A DNA stretch of 64,000 bases from Rhynochetos jubatus (Eukaryota > Chordata > Aves > Eurypygiformes > Rhynochetidae): NCBI GenBank assembly GCA_027574665.1, contig CM050648.1, positions 44,115,700 to 44,179,699 of the forward strand, read 5' to 3'. The translations under genes and the position numbers were made by a program. The notes beneath the pieces are model-generated. The model worked only from the letters and a program-made list of their open reading frames with translations. It was not told where the DNA came from and did no database searches. Positions 25,194 to 36,329 of this stretch are shown in pieces. Position 1 is the first letter of the stretch; each line of letters begins with the position of its first letter.

Positions 25194-26324
25194 AATATGA
25201 TTTGGCTCCCTGTGGCAGAGAAGGGTTATTCTTCACACATACAGTTTACTGTCAAACCCTAAGCACTAGGTGTTCAGTGAACTGCTTCTGCCCTAAAACT
25301 TAGAGGGAAAAGATAGTTAGGTTTTGAAACAGTCCAATATTGTTGGCATAATTTTGAAGACAACCATATACAAGAGTCGTGTTTTGACCTCTGTGGCATC
25401 TGTGAGACGTCAGCATGTTTTAACTGCATATTCTGAGGTTGCAAGGGGTCAGTGATGTGCACTGGGTCCTCAACTCGGCTACAGCATACATGTATTAGGA
25501 AATTTTGCATAATGGCCCTTGACCATTAAATGCTGTACTCCAAGGTGCTATTTTGAAAATAGTTTCCAACAAACAACACTCTTCACCTGGATACATTAGG
25601 CAGTAGATGTGGCTGTCAAGTAGAGCAGCTGAGAGAAAGTCTGTGACTTCCAAATTAAGTTCCAGCCCCAGGACGTTTCTGGTGTTAATGATGAATATTC
25701 ATGATATCAAATCTTGATGGCTCCTTCTCGTGGCTACCTTAGCTGTTCACTGAATCTCAGCACTTAGGTTGTGACCTTGACTTGCATTTAACTTAATGAT
25801 AACTCTACAGAAACAGTGCAGACTCAAAAGCAAGACAAAGCATTTTTTCAACTTTATCCCTACACAGGGTATTTTGTACCTTCCACCTACCTCCTGCATG
25901 TATGGCACATGGAGGCATGGAGGCAAAGCTTTGACTAATTTCCATGCAGGGATTCACAGTCCTACCGTGCCACTACCATGGTCTCATTACTACTGTAATG
26001 GCCAAAGTATATATAAAACTGGAATTTGCAGTGTTATGTTATTTCAATAACTTTTCCTTCCCTAAAAGCTTTGGCAATTGTCCTGCAGCATCCATGCCCA
26101 ATGTCAAGTGTGCTGCAATCTGTACTTTTATCTTCATTTTTGAGACAGACATTCACAAGCGTCCTCTTCTGTAAAGTACTGAGAGTGTCAGGGTTTCCTA
26201 CTTCGAGTCATTGCAAGTGGAACCTTGCCACTCTGACTAGGTAATTCAAATCAGCATCAGGTCACTGCCTCCATATCCTAAATGATAACAGTTAGCCACC
26301 TCTCTGTGCTGGCTGAAAATATGA
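25194..26324. other. unique DNA between microsatellite and LTR
   Basis: No gene is recognised. Three overlapping open frames at 25796-26244 on the + strand are short and mutually out of phase, which is typical of chance. Confidence 0.5.
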
Positions 26325-27190
26325 AAAAAAATTTAAATACACCCTAGACAATGACCTGAGTAAAAAACTAAACCAAATCTTAAACCACCTTCCCCCCACC
26401 TCTCCTTTCTTCCCATGCTCAACTTCACTCCTGCTTTTCTCTAGCTCTTCCCCACGAGCAACAAAGGGGGACAGCAGATGGGGGTTGTGGTCCGTTCAAT
26501 CACATGTCTCTGCTGCTCCTTATTCCTCAGTTGGAGGACTCCTCACACCCTGCCCCTGCTGCAGCATGGGGTCCCCCCCACCAGGAGACAATCCTCCACC
26601 AACTTCTCTGATGTGAGTCCTTCCCACAGACTTCAGTCCTTCCTTCTCTGCACCCCTTCCAAGGGGTGCATCCCTCCTGGAGCAGCCTGCCTCAGCCTGG
26701 GTCCCCCACAGGGTTACAAGTCCTGCAACCAAACCTGCTCCAACCTGGGCTCCTCAATCCTTGGGGCCACAGGTCCTGCTCCAGTGTGAGCTTCACACAG
26801 AGTCACAGCCTTCTTCAGGCATCCACCTTCTCTGGCATGGGGTTTTTCTCTGCTACTCCATGACCCTTCATGGCCGCAGGGGCACAGCCGGCCTCACCAT
26901 CATCTGCCCCACAGGCTGCAAGAGATCTCTGCTCCAGTGCCTGGAGCACCTCCTCCCTCTCTTTCTCCACTGACCTGGGTGTCTGCAGAGTTGTTTCTCT
27001 TACATCTTGTGCTCTCTCTCTGCTGCAAGTTCTCCCTTCTTCTATTCCCACTACACCATCACCACCCCCCACTCCTTGGCAAGTGGTGGGTCCATCCTGG
27101 AGCCGGCTGGCATTGGCTCTGTTGGACATAGGGAAGGCTTCTCAGGGATGAAAGAGGAGAGGAGGTAGATTATGGAGGCTGTAGGACACA
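26325..27190 (-). mobile_element. truncated avian ERV LTR, minus orientation
   Basis: The reverse complement follows the same block order as the LTR at 41289-42275. The shared blocks are CAATGCCAGCCGGCTCCA, CTCTGCAGACACCCAGGTCA, GGCACTGGAGCAGAGATCTC, GGGAAGGACTCACATCAGAG, AAGTTGGTGGAGGATTGTCT, GTGTGAGGAGTCCTCCAACT, GACCACAACCCCCATCTGCT and GGTTTAAGATTTGGTTTAG. The imperfect GGAGCAGG/CTGCAGCC-type internal repeats of this family raise the local GC. The last roughly 200 bases present at the 3' end of the 41-kb copy are absent. The region that carries a TATA-like box in that copy is also not recognisable here. Several overlapping GC-rich frames on both strands (26478-27151) are by-products of this repeat and not genes. 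Confidence 0.8.
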
Positions 27191-27611
27191 GGAACACGCC
27201 AGATACTCAGCAGACGTAATGGGAGTTTCTGACACACCCAAATGCCACCTGGCAGAGGCAGTGCACTGCAGCAGTGCTGGAAGTAACAGCTCTTGGATCA
27301 TCTGCCCCCATCCAGCACACCACTGTGCTCCCAGACAACAGCTGGTGTGCTGGCAAGATGAGCTGAGGGAAAAGGAAGGATCCTGAGGATAAATCTCTGC
27401 TGTCTCCAATAGCTGCCATTGATGTCAAGTCCTTAGATACCCTCTCTGAGTGCTCAGGTTGGGATGGAGGACAGGTGTAGGGAGAGTTCAATGCATACCT
27501 GATTTCTCTGCTGTTTCTGTTCATATGACCCACCAATTATCAGTTGCAACAATCTGTCAGATTAGCTGAAGTTAATCAGGTTTTGTTATTGGTTATTGGC
27601 TCCATGAACCC
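27191..27611. other. unassigned moderately GC-rich stretch between LTR and CR1
   Basis: A minus-strand frame of about 109 codons (27207-27536) spans much of it, but no domain or family is recognised. Its position between two repeat fragments suggests more retroelement sequence that I could not place. A coding exon is not supported. Confidence 0.4.
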
Positions 27612-27870
27612 TTGTACTCTTCATAGGAGACGTTTTCCCTCCTTGTGATCAGCTTCATGGCCCTCCTCTGGACCCACTCCAACAGTTCCACGTCCTTCTT
27701 ACGTTGAGGGCTGCAGAGCTGGATGCAGCACTGCAGGTGGGGTCTCACAAGAGCAGAGCAGAGGGGGAGAATCCCCTCCCTCGACCTGCTGGCCACACTT
27801 CTCTGGACATAGCCCAGGATACTGTTGGCTTTCTGGGCTGTGAGCAACATTGCTGGCATGTTGATATCTT
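27612..27870 (-). mobile_element. CR1 LINE fragment lacking its 3' end
   Basis: The reverse complement reads the CR1 stretch around the end of ORF2: AACAGTATCCTGGGCTATGT, GAAGTGTGGCCAGCAGGTC, GAGACCCCACCTGCAGTGCT, GTTGGAGTGGGTCCAGAGGA. The frame encodes [20 protein letters not shown], the same C-terminal ORF2 region as in the copy at 10375. Similarity stops before the CR1 3' UTR and octamer tail, unlike the usual CR1 copy, so the 3' part was deleted or cut off by later rearrangement. Confidence 0.85.
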
Positions 27871-28515
27871 CACTTCTTCTATTGTTATACAACATGTTGG
27901 TCCTACTTGGGAAAAAAATTGTTCCTGCCTGCCTATTTTGCTGCCTTAACTTATGTTTAGCCTTATCTGTGAAAAAAAACCACTAGATTTTTTGATGTTT
28001 GTCTGAAACTACGTGACTTCCTTGCCCACATGTTTCCCTGGCTGGGGCAACTGAAAGGGCAGAATACAGTGTTTTTATTGCCCTTCATCATGATCCTTGA
28101 TGAAAAGTTGCCCTTGGCATGAGGGATAGCTGTGCAGAGAGATTGACTACTGAGCCCTTTTCTGGCAGGAGAGTGAGAATATTTTGGGAACAGCATTTGC
28201 AGCTGAGATTCCAAGACATAAAATACAAGAAAAAATGAAAGCAATGCAACTTAAAAACCAAAATAAAAGAAATAAAATTTTCTTATTAAAATAAAAATAG
28301 CAAATAGAAAATATTGTGGAAAAGGGAGGAATAAGAGATCCAATACAGCTGAAGCAGATTCTTTCTTGTGTGTGTTTGCACGTTTGTTGATTTCTGTAGC
28401 CACTGCTGTTACAGACAAGGGAAATTGCAATGGGTTTCCATAAACTGGAGGACACTTACAAGGATATTCACCCATTAGCAAGTTACGATAGAAACAGGCA
28501 TCTTTAAATTGTAAG
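27871..28515. other. unique AT-rich DNA
   Basis: I see no gene or recognisable repeat. The minus-strand frames at 27963-28481 overlap in different registers and show no family features. Confidence 0.5.
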
Positions 28516-28520
28516 CATGG

Positions 28521-28620
28521 TGTGCTGGTTTTGGCTGGGATAGAGATATTTTTTTCACAGTATTTACTATGAGACTATGTTTTGGCCTTGTATTGAGAAG
28601 AATGGGGCTAAACCATAACA
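28521..28620 (+). mobile_element. 100-bp miniature ERVL-type LTR with 5-bp target duplication
   Basis: The left end TGTGCTGGTTTTGGCTGGGA continues TAGAGATATTTTTTTCACAG, the known 5' end of an avian ERVL-type LTR. It proceeds through CTATGTTTTGG and then jumps to GGGGCTAAACCATAACA, an LTR-type 3' end. The whole is exactly 100 bp and is flanked by CATGG at 28516-28520 and CATGG at 28621-28625, a perfect 5-bp duplication as expected for this class. A normal LTR of the family is several hundred base pairs, so nearly all of U3, R and U5 is missing. Either an inserted solo LTR lost its interior, or a deleted RNA was mobilised. No coding content. Confidence 0.85.
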
Positions 28621-29997
28621 CATGGTGTCTTCTGTATTTGGTGAGAGGTCAGTGTACCTGAGTTAAAAGGATCCATGCTCTCAGATGCTTTGTGTTAGGA
28701 GCAGAAGTTTTATACTGTTGTGATATAAAAGAGGAACAAGTGAAGTTGTGTTCTTGCCAGCTTTGCTGCTTTCTTATTTCAGTTGCAAGATGACTCACTA
28801 TCCTATAAGTGGATTGCCTACAAATAATTGACATGCTGTAACATGAGCACTATTTTATCATTAAAATGGCCATATTCCAAAGTTTTTCCTATCTTGTCTA
28901 TATGGACCAAAATCCACAGGTTTATTTTTCATGGATAAAAGGAACAATTGGCTGCTGTATGTCTAGGCTTACTCTTCAGGGGTACTCATAGTCCAGTAGT
29001 TTTGTGTGTACTTTATCACTGAATTTGAGAATGATAATGAATCCAATCTGCAAAAGACAGGATTTGAGAGTGATAGTGAAAATCCATAGTAAGAATTGCA
29101 TGTAATGAAAGTCCAATCCTCTCAGATAATTTAAATTCAGATAGTTTTAAGCATTAAATTAAAATCTGGTATCTTTGTCAGCTACTAGGAAGCTTGCAAA
29201 CTGTTACTACAGTCCACTGTCATTCAACACCTCTCATTAAAAGTAAGTTTAAAAATCCACTGTTGTTTCTACTGCTAACTCTGTAAAGTTTTAAAACTCA
29301 GCTATAAAATTTCAGAAATAGACAACCTGGTTTACAAGGTCACAGGCAGTAAACATTTTTTTCTATATTTTTTGGAAAAATCATTACTGTGCTTTTAATT
29401 TTAGAAGCACCAAGGTTAGACTTGCTGCTGCTGAAATCAGTGGACAATACAAATAAGACATTTAGGCAGATGTAATTGATGCTGACACAGAACTACATCT
29501 TAGGGTGATGTGGGATGAAAATGAAGACCACCATGAGTAAGGGAGGCTGGAGAGAGTCCATTCTTTTGAAACAGGAACTCATATTCCCAGCCGATATACT
29601 AGCTAGTGTTTCTGTTGCTGCTGTTGTTCATTGAGACCAATAATGTGAGGATTATGTAATACTTTAGAGAGCAGAAACTATAAATACTTATGGCAATTAT
29701 TTGATACTGTAAAAGTAAGAATTGTACTAAATTTTGTAGTTGTTGTAGTTACTTATTACGATATTTCTGAACTGCATAGTTTATTTGCATTACTATTTAT
29801 TCAGTGTGAACTTCATAATATACCTGGAAGATGGTATATAGTTTTCTTCATTCGTCTTAGTGAAGCTGCCTCTTGTTTGCACTAGGAGGCTTCTGGGACG
29901 ATGCTACATCCTAGTTGTGAGACTGCACCGAGTTGATGCACATCTGTTCAGTTATTCATACAGATGCTCCCCAAAAGCCCTTGAATCAGGTTAGAAG

Positions 29998-30020
29998 TTT
30001 TTTTTTTATATATATATAAT
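29998..30020. repeat. T run plus (TA)7 microsatellite
   Basis: A T run leads directly into seven TA units. Ordinary short tandem repeat. Confidence 0.85.
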
Positions 30021-31296
30021 CTTGAAATATTATTTTATCATTTTATTTCAGTAATTCCTAGAAGGTTCCAACATACTTTGCCTTCCCAAAAGAATGAGGG
30101 TACACTGCAGTCTCTGGGTGGTGGTGTATTATTCATGTAGCCTAGGAAGGAGGGAGGCAGTGAAGAGAACAGTGATGTCAGATAACATTATTAAACACTT
30201 AGGAGAGTTGAGCTTTGAAGCCAGCTTTGAAAGAGTTTCCTATTGATATGGCATATCAATGAAGGGATTAAGGAAGGGGCAACTTGAAGCTCAGATTTTG
30301 TATCTCCTGTATGCCAGTGTTCTTAACTCTAGTAAATAACTGCATGATGGCTTACAATCCATGTTTTACCATGACAAAGCTGTGATTCAGATACATTTTG
30401 TTTAATCTTTTTAAATAGCTGTCAGTCAGAAAACTAAACTAATTTGGATTAGTAAATAAGCTTTTTAAAGTCATCTTGAGGATTACTGTCAGAAGGGTTA
30501 TTCATTTCTTTCAATAAGATGGGCAGTCACATCCTGTTTTGACAATGAACCCACATACAAAAGACACCTCAGTATTATATCCTACAGTAGTAATCATCTC
30601 TCCATAAATCCCTCTGTAAGGCAAATTTCAAGCATCAGTCTGAGAAGACATCATGGCAAGAAACTCTTAAAGCTTCTATGTCACCCGTTTGTTACACTTC
30701 TATCTTTGCTACATTTATTTACTTTCCTAATTATGTTTTTTGGAGAGGAGAGGGTGTTGGTTTTTGTTTTGATTTGGAGTTGGTTTGCATTACATCTCTG
30801 TCTCCATATTTACTGCACATTTTTTCCGCTAGGACACTTAATTAACAATTTCATTTTAAAGTATGCTTTCTATTTCATAACTCCAGATGCAGTGAAGATG
30901 AATGGATATTCATTTTATTTTTTAAATTAAAGTCAGCCTAAGAATTTGGTTCACATACATGCATAGAAAGACAATATTAATAATTTTTACATTTGCTCTA
31001 TCAAAAGTTATATATAGATGAATATTTCTAAATTTTCTACTCCTAAGGTGAAAAAAAGGGTACAGAAGAATTGTGCTCCTTGTGGAAGTTATTAGAAGGT
31101 CCCACAAATATAGCATTAATTATTGCCACCATGTAAGCATGGCTGTGAATTTGCTGTGTGTCATCTGCTCTATGGTAACTGCTGTGTGTACAATCCAGCT
31201 GTCAGGAATGCGTGGTAGCATATTCTCCATGTCAGAAAGGCAAACATCTTCAAGTTATCTTCAATTTATTCTGGGATAAGAGACAAAGAGACACAT

Positions 31297-31331
31297 GGGA
31301 AGAAAAAAAAAAAAAAAAGAAAAAAGAAAGA
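31297..31331 (+). repeat. A-rich purine tract
   Basis: An uninterrupted purine stretch with a 16-base A run at 31303-31318 followed by GAAAAAAGAAAGA. No transposon body is recognised directly upstream, so I do not call it a retroposon tail. Confidence 0.7.
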
Positions 31332-31920
31332 CTAAAATGTAACTTACACTACTCTGTGTAGTGTATTCAAAGTAAAATTAATGTACGATTCATTAATACC
31401 AAAATAAGTATCTTTCAGCTGAATGGAGTGCTCACACTAAGTTCATTCCCTCATCAACTTAACATTGTTATGAGTAAAGCACCAGGGAAATTAAAACACC
31501 AGTTAATTATTTTTTCAAGACTGAGGAATTGGCATCGCAGGGGAGTAATCTTTACTTCTTTTCTATAAATTGATTTTTAACACAAGTTGAAGAATTGGCT
31601 TGTCAAGTCTCAAAAGCTACACCTATCCTCCCCTGAAAACATCTGAATAAGAGTAACAGCAGAATGTGAAATTGCAATAAGACTGTGAATGAACTGCCAA
31701 AAATAAACTGAGGTAGCTTTCTTTAAGTATTTCAATGTCCATAAATGTAACAAAATATAAAATATCCGTAAGTCCGTATTTATGCTGACAGCTCAAAACC
31801 AGCTTTATCTCCAATTTCTTCTCTGTACATTGTGATCACTATATGTACTTATATTATTTTTAGGAATCTGAAATATACAGTAGTAGAAAATTTCAGTTAA
31901 ACAACTTTTGCGTTAGTATT

Positions 31921-32133
31921 ATAGAATCATAGAATCACAGAATGGTTTGGGTTGGAAGGGACCTTAAAGACCATCCAGTTCCAACCCCCCTGCCATGGGC
32001 ACGGACACCCTCCACTAGACCAGGTTGCTCAAAGCCTCATCCAGCCTGGCCTTGAACACTGCCAGGGATGGGGCACCCACAGCTTCCCTGGGCAACCTGT
32101 TCCAGTGCCTCACTGCCCTCTCCATGAAGAACT
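31921..32133 (-). mobile_element. CR1 LINE 3' end
   Basis: The + strand begins with the reversed octamer tail ATAGAATCATAGAATCACAG, then TTGGGTTGGAAGGGACCTTA, CCTGCCATGGGCACGGACAC, CCTCCACTAGACCAGGTTGC and TTCCAGTGCCTCACTGCCCT. That is the last roughly 210 bases of CR1 in inverse orientation, with little divergence from the expected blocks. The element is severely 5'-truncated, with no ORF2 remaining. Apparent frames across it are not genes. Confidence 0.95.
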
Positions 32134-35017
32134 GGGTCTACTGTAATATACAAATATAATATTACATATTTTGATATGATAGGAAACATATTAATGTTTT
32201 GCACCTCAAACTTCACCAATCAACCAATTAAAAATCCCCAAGGGAAACTCTTCTCTTTATATCTTTCTACCCAGAGCAAAGAGTAAAAGAAGAAAGAAAA
32301 TGTGAATTTTATTACTGCACTATAGGAAGTCTCTAAGAGATCATGCAGTAGTAGAGTACTAAAGAATTTCCATGATGAGCACCTTGTGACCAACTCTTTG
32401 AAAAGTCATTTTGTCAAGCCCATAAATTATTGAAGACAGTAAGAAATGAAGAGGTAACCAGCACTTTAGTGAATGAAGAAAACCTTACTCTTTAATATAT
32501 TACAAAAATAGGCAGACTGTTGACAAATGGTTAAAAGGCTTCAGGTCAAGCTAAAGACCTTAGTAATTTTTTTCACAGGTTTTCTGCCTGACCCTTGAAA
32601 ATAATATAATCGTTATGTAAATCCATATCCTACCATTCTCCAGGGATTTTTTTTTTCTTTGACCAGACCTTCTGTTCACCAGGGCAAGAGCTACATCTCA
32701 GTACCTATTTGTATGGCATCAAAAGACCTTAACCTCTTGATGTTGTTTTACAATTGTGACAACGAATATCAGATTGACTTTGCTATCACCATCTATTATG
32801 TAAAAATAGTTAAAAACTTCATTTAATATGAGATTTTCCAACTACATTTGGTAGGAAATATCTTTTCATTCCTCAGCTGACAATGATGGTTAATAGTCAC
32901 TTCCATTTGGGAAAGTCGGAATGTATTTTCCCCTTACCGCTTAACCATATTGTTTCTCTATAGAGCAGTCTAACCACTGGTGTTACCTATGTCAATTCTA
33001 TATGTATGTTTATTGCTATCTGTAGGTTATTTCTTTTTGTTCAGTTGACTAGCTGCAAGATTTTTTGCTACAGAAGGAAAATACTTAATATTGTTAGATA
33101 TTAAATATTTACAAATGGCATATGAAGTTTCCTTTCCTCTGGGAAAAGGGATCAAAGAACAGCACGGGATGTTTTTACTTACTTTCTCCACCAAACAGGT
33201 GTTCTGTCATATGTTCTTTCCTGGTATTTCACCAGCGTCAAAATACTGCAGTACAATGGTGGCACGTGATAAAGGAGTTCTCTTACAAAAGAGAGGAGAC
33301 TATTAGCCGCATATCTTCAAATAGTGTTATATTTTTCTGAAATTCAGTGAGATTTAATACAAACCAGAGCAGCACACTGTGTATTAATTGAATGAATGAA
33401 AATGTCAGCAAGAAAAACAAATGTGAGTTTCTCTATAGCACTGCAGAAGTATTCGGGTTTCCACTGTGCTCTCAAATAAATTTTTCAGTTTAAGATTTCT
33501 TTTAAAACTATCCATGCCATGTTTTAATTACTGTTGTTTCTCTATGATTTCTTTTTCTACATGGGTAATACAGAACAAGCTCACATCAGAAATGCCTGTG
33601 CTCTGCCTAAGTTTATTTTATTCTCTCAATTATTATTTTGTTGACCATGATAGTTCATCCATCAATATGAGTGTTGATATACATGTGTCAAAGAAATCTT
33701 GAATAATTCCTCAACTCCTCAAGCAGATCAAAACTGATAAATCTTTAACCTCATTTCATTTTAAATTCATTTAATTCATCCTCCTAATTGAAAGACACAT
33801 CTGAGAATTTTGTTAAGAGTTTCCAAAGTCCCTGACTTCCTTAAGAGTTGCTCCTCATGAACTTATATAGCAGAAATGTTTAAGAGAGTTATGCAACATA
33901 CTTTTAGCTGTGTTCAGGTTGGTTCTGCATGCAAAACAAGGTTTGTCTCAAGTAAAGATAATGGTTCTCTTGGGAGCAGAAGTGACTGGGAGCAGAAGTG
34001 ACTGGTCCCTGTTTTTTACATGATTTTTCTCAGATGCAGCTATTGAAAAGACAACAGTAAAGCCTTCATTGTATCCAGCACTTCACTTTCCAGCAAGGGC
34101 TGTGCCTGGCCCAATCAGCTTACAAAATTATCATGTCAAATTATTGCAGTAAATATCAGTGTGCATTCCTTTAACACCATATACTAGCTTGTGATACAAG
34201 TGAACACGCAATGCAGGTATTAAAAGATGATTCAAATCATCTCACTGTTGCTAGCACCTAAGAGCATGCACACGATTTTGGTTCACCTGGTAACATTTTA
34301 GGTAACAGTGAACTGGCGCTATATTTCTTATTTTGCATGTCCTACGTTATAAATAAAGCTTGAGACTTGGTGAAGCACAGCTTGGCTTTTGTGGGGCAGT
34401 GGGATCATACAACTTATGCTCTAATAGCCTGTGGAAGTATTTTGTGTGAACTGTTTATGTGTGACAGAGGAGATAATTGGTTTTAACCCTGACTCCTATC
34501 ATATGATTAAGGCTGCCGAGGAATAAATATCATCCATCCTGCCCGCAACTCAGATATACCACACCTTAATCACCACTACAGAAACAGAGCTGGAATAGGT
34601 AATTTTGTTTTATGATTAAGATGACCTACATTTCTTGGTTCTCTGTATTTTGGTTTAATGTGCTACCTATTTTCATGACATGACACAATGGGTGTCCCAC
34701 AAAATTAACAGGTGAAAATCAAAAAGTGAGGATTCAAATTTTTGATGCAAGTTTAGCGTTTTCTACAGAGTCAGGATGCACTTTAGAAAATAATACAATA
34801 TAAGAAATTACCATTTGAATGTTGTTTTGATGGAAAAAATCTTTAAGCAGTTCAGACTTTTCATTTTACATACTTCACTTTGACAAAAACCAGCTTTTCC
34901 TTTATCTTTAGTCTATTCAGTTTGCTCACAATCAATGTCTACAGGAAGCAGCCAAATTGTCACATTACTTTTATTTTTAGTAATCCCAATCTATTACTAT
35001 GTTTAATGTACATAGGA
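32134..35017. other. unique AT-rich non-coding DNA
   Basis: No gene or transposable element was recognised. It contains a 16-bp tandem duplication at 33972-34003. Confidence 0.55.
33972..34003. repeat. 16-bp perfect tandem duplication
   Basis: GGGAGCAGAAGTGACT occurs twice head to tail without a spacer. Two units only. Confidence 0.9.
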
Positions 35018-35405
35018 ATAAAGACTGAAAGGCATTTCAGGGATCATCTAGCCCAATCTCCCAGATTTTGAAGGTTTTTATGTCATAATATTTTTCATAA
35101 ACTCTACAAGCTTCATATAAAGTGAGCTTGCTTTTGGCCCTCAGGGTTCCTCACAGAAAGCTATCCAGACCCTAATTTCTCTGATAGTTCAGCCTAAGTA
35201 CATTCATGGCCACTGAATATGCATTTGCTCTTCTGCCAGTATTGTTCTTCATCCTGAATAGCTTTTCTCCCACACTGCAATTTGCCCATACTAATGTATT
35301 TATAGAAAACAATTATATATCCTTTCAGCCTTTGTTTCACTGGGCTAAATCTTCATGCCTCTGAGCTCCCATAATCTCCCCCGATAAATAAGGCTCTCTT
35401 GGCCA
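35018..35405 (-). mobile_element. ancient CR1 LINE relic
   Basis: The + strand starts with AGGCATTTCAGGGATCATCT and AGCCCAATCTCCCAG, a degenerate version of the reversed CR1 3' end. About 250 bases later come TGTATTTATAGAAAACAATT, ATATCCTTTCAGCCTTTGTT, CACTGGGCTAAATCTTCATG and CTCTGAGCTCCCATAATCTC. These follow the order of the reversed CR1 3' UTR and ORF2 end in old amniote CR1 subfamilies. Divergence is far higher than in the copy at 31921, so this insertion is much older. Boundaries are approximate. Confidence 0.6.
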
Positions 35406-36142
35406 CAATTACATAAATTACTTTGTATTTTTTCCACATTCTGGAAAATCCTGTAAGATCATGAATTTGGAGGGGGGGGGAGGGGTGGGGGGGCAGGTTT
35501 GAGGGTATTTAGGTTTGGGGGTTTCTGACCTTTTCTACTATTGTGAGAAATACACGCCTGAAAAGATGTACAACTGTGTCTGTATTTTAACCCTGGCCCA
35601 GACTCAACAATAAATTGTGATCTTTCTGCTTAGTCATTTTCAGTTGGTGGCAGCCAGATTATTACAGAAAATCTTTTAAATCGTCCCATCTGATTATCAT
35701 ACAACTACCTAATGTTTGACACAGCTTAAGGGCATGACTTTCAGTAAAACTAAAAAATACCTTAGCATTCATGATTTCTGATACTTCCAATTCCTTTTAT
35801 GAGGTATCCCATTTTCCCTCACTGTGGCCATGCACAGCACCCTGGCATACCCTTCTCCTGTTTTGTGCCATGACCAAGGTTTGTGAAGGGGCAAGTTCTT
35901 TTGATGAGCTGTACTGCTACATCTGGCAGCTGCAATGAGCTATGTTGAAAGGTCTTAGCAGGAGCATGGAATTTGACAACTGAACCTTGTCCTCGTATCC
36001 TCAGATCACAGCCATCTCGGACTAGACTAAATCTCTTATCCTCAAATTTTCTCATCTAGAGGTGGTGTTCAATGACACTTTGTGTAAAAATAGCATCCCT
36101 TATGTACTTACATACAAATAGCATCCGTCGTGTCTGCATACA
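35406..36142. other. unique DNA with a G-rich tract
   Basis: No gene recognised. A G-rich motif lies at 35472-35521. A minus-strand frame at 35819-36055 lacks any recognisable feature. The word AATAGCATCC recurs at about 36089 and 36118. Confidence 0.5.
35472..35521 (+). repeat. G-run cluster with quadruplex-forming potential
   Basis: G runs of 9, 4, 7, 3 and 5 bases lie at 35472-35480, 35482-35485, 35487-35493, 35503-35505 and 35517-35521. Loops are 1 to 11 bases. This satisfies the usual four-run G-quadruplex pattern on the + strand. No promoter, CpG island or gene adjoins, so no function is claimed. Confidence 0.7.
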
Positions 36143-36329
36143 TAAAATCATTGAATCAGAGCATCAGGCATAGAATGACTTGGGTTGGAAGGGGCCTTTA
36201 AAGGTCATCTAGTTCAACTCCCCTGCACTGAGCAGGGACACCTTCAGCTAGACCAGGTTGCCCAGAGCACTGTCCAGCCTGACCTTGAATCTTTTCAAGA
36301 ATGGGGCTTCCACCACCTCTCTGGGAAAT
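36143..36329 (-). mobile_element. CR1 LINE 3' end, diverged subfamily
   Basis: The + strand shows a degenerate reversed octamer tail (AAATCATTGAATCAGAGCAT), GGGTTGGAAGGGGCCTTTAA, AGGTCATCTAGTTCAACTCC, GCTAGACCAGGTTGCCCAGA, CCTGACCTTGAATCTTTTCA and CCACCACCTCTCTGGGAAA. This is a CR1 3' terminus in inverse orientation. It is a different subfamily from the copies at 31921 and 47778, having TTCAACTCCCCTGCACTGAG in place of TTCCAACCCCCCTGCCATGG. The body is truncated after about 185 bp. Confidence 0.88.

Larger units (their letters stand above)
28626..31920. other. unique AT-rich non-coding DNA
   Basis: No gene recognised. It holds a T run followed by (TA)7 at 29998-30020 and an A-rich purine tract at 31297-31331. 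The rest is complex AT-rich sequence. Confidence 0.55.

Noticed and set aside
24768-25262. Open frames of 123-164 codons on both strands with Phe/Ser/Leu or Lys/Arg/Glu repeats
   Set aside because: They are translations of the pyrimidine microsatellite. Pentamer and hexamer units avoid stop codons in several registers at once.
26478-27151. Cluster of GC-rich frames resembling a Pro/Ser/Leu-rich protein
   Set aside because: Reverse-oriented LTR sequence. The frames overlap in many registers and none has a domain.
31297-31331. A-rich tract as the tail of a processed pseudogene or SINE
   Set aside because: No retroposed body or flanking target duplication is recognisable upstream.
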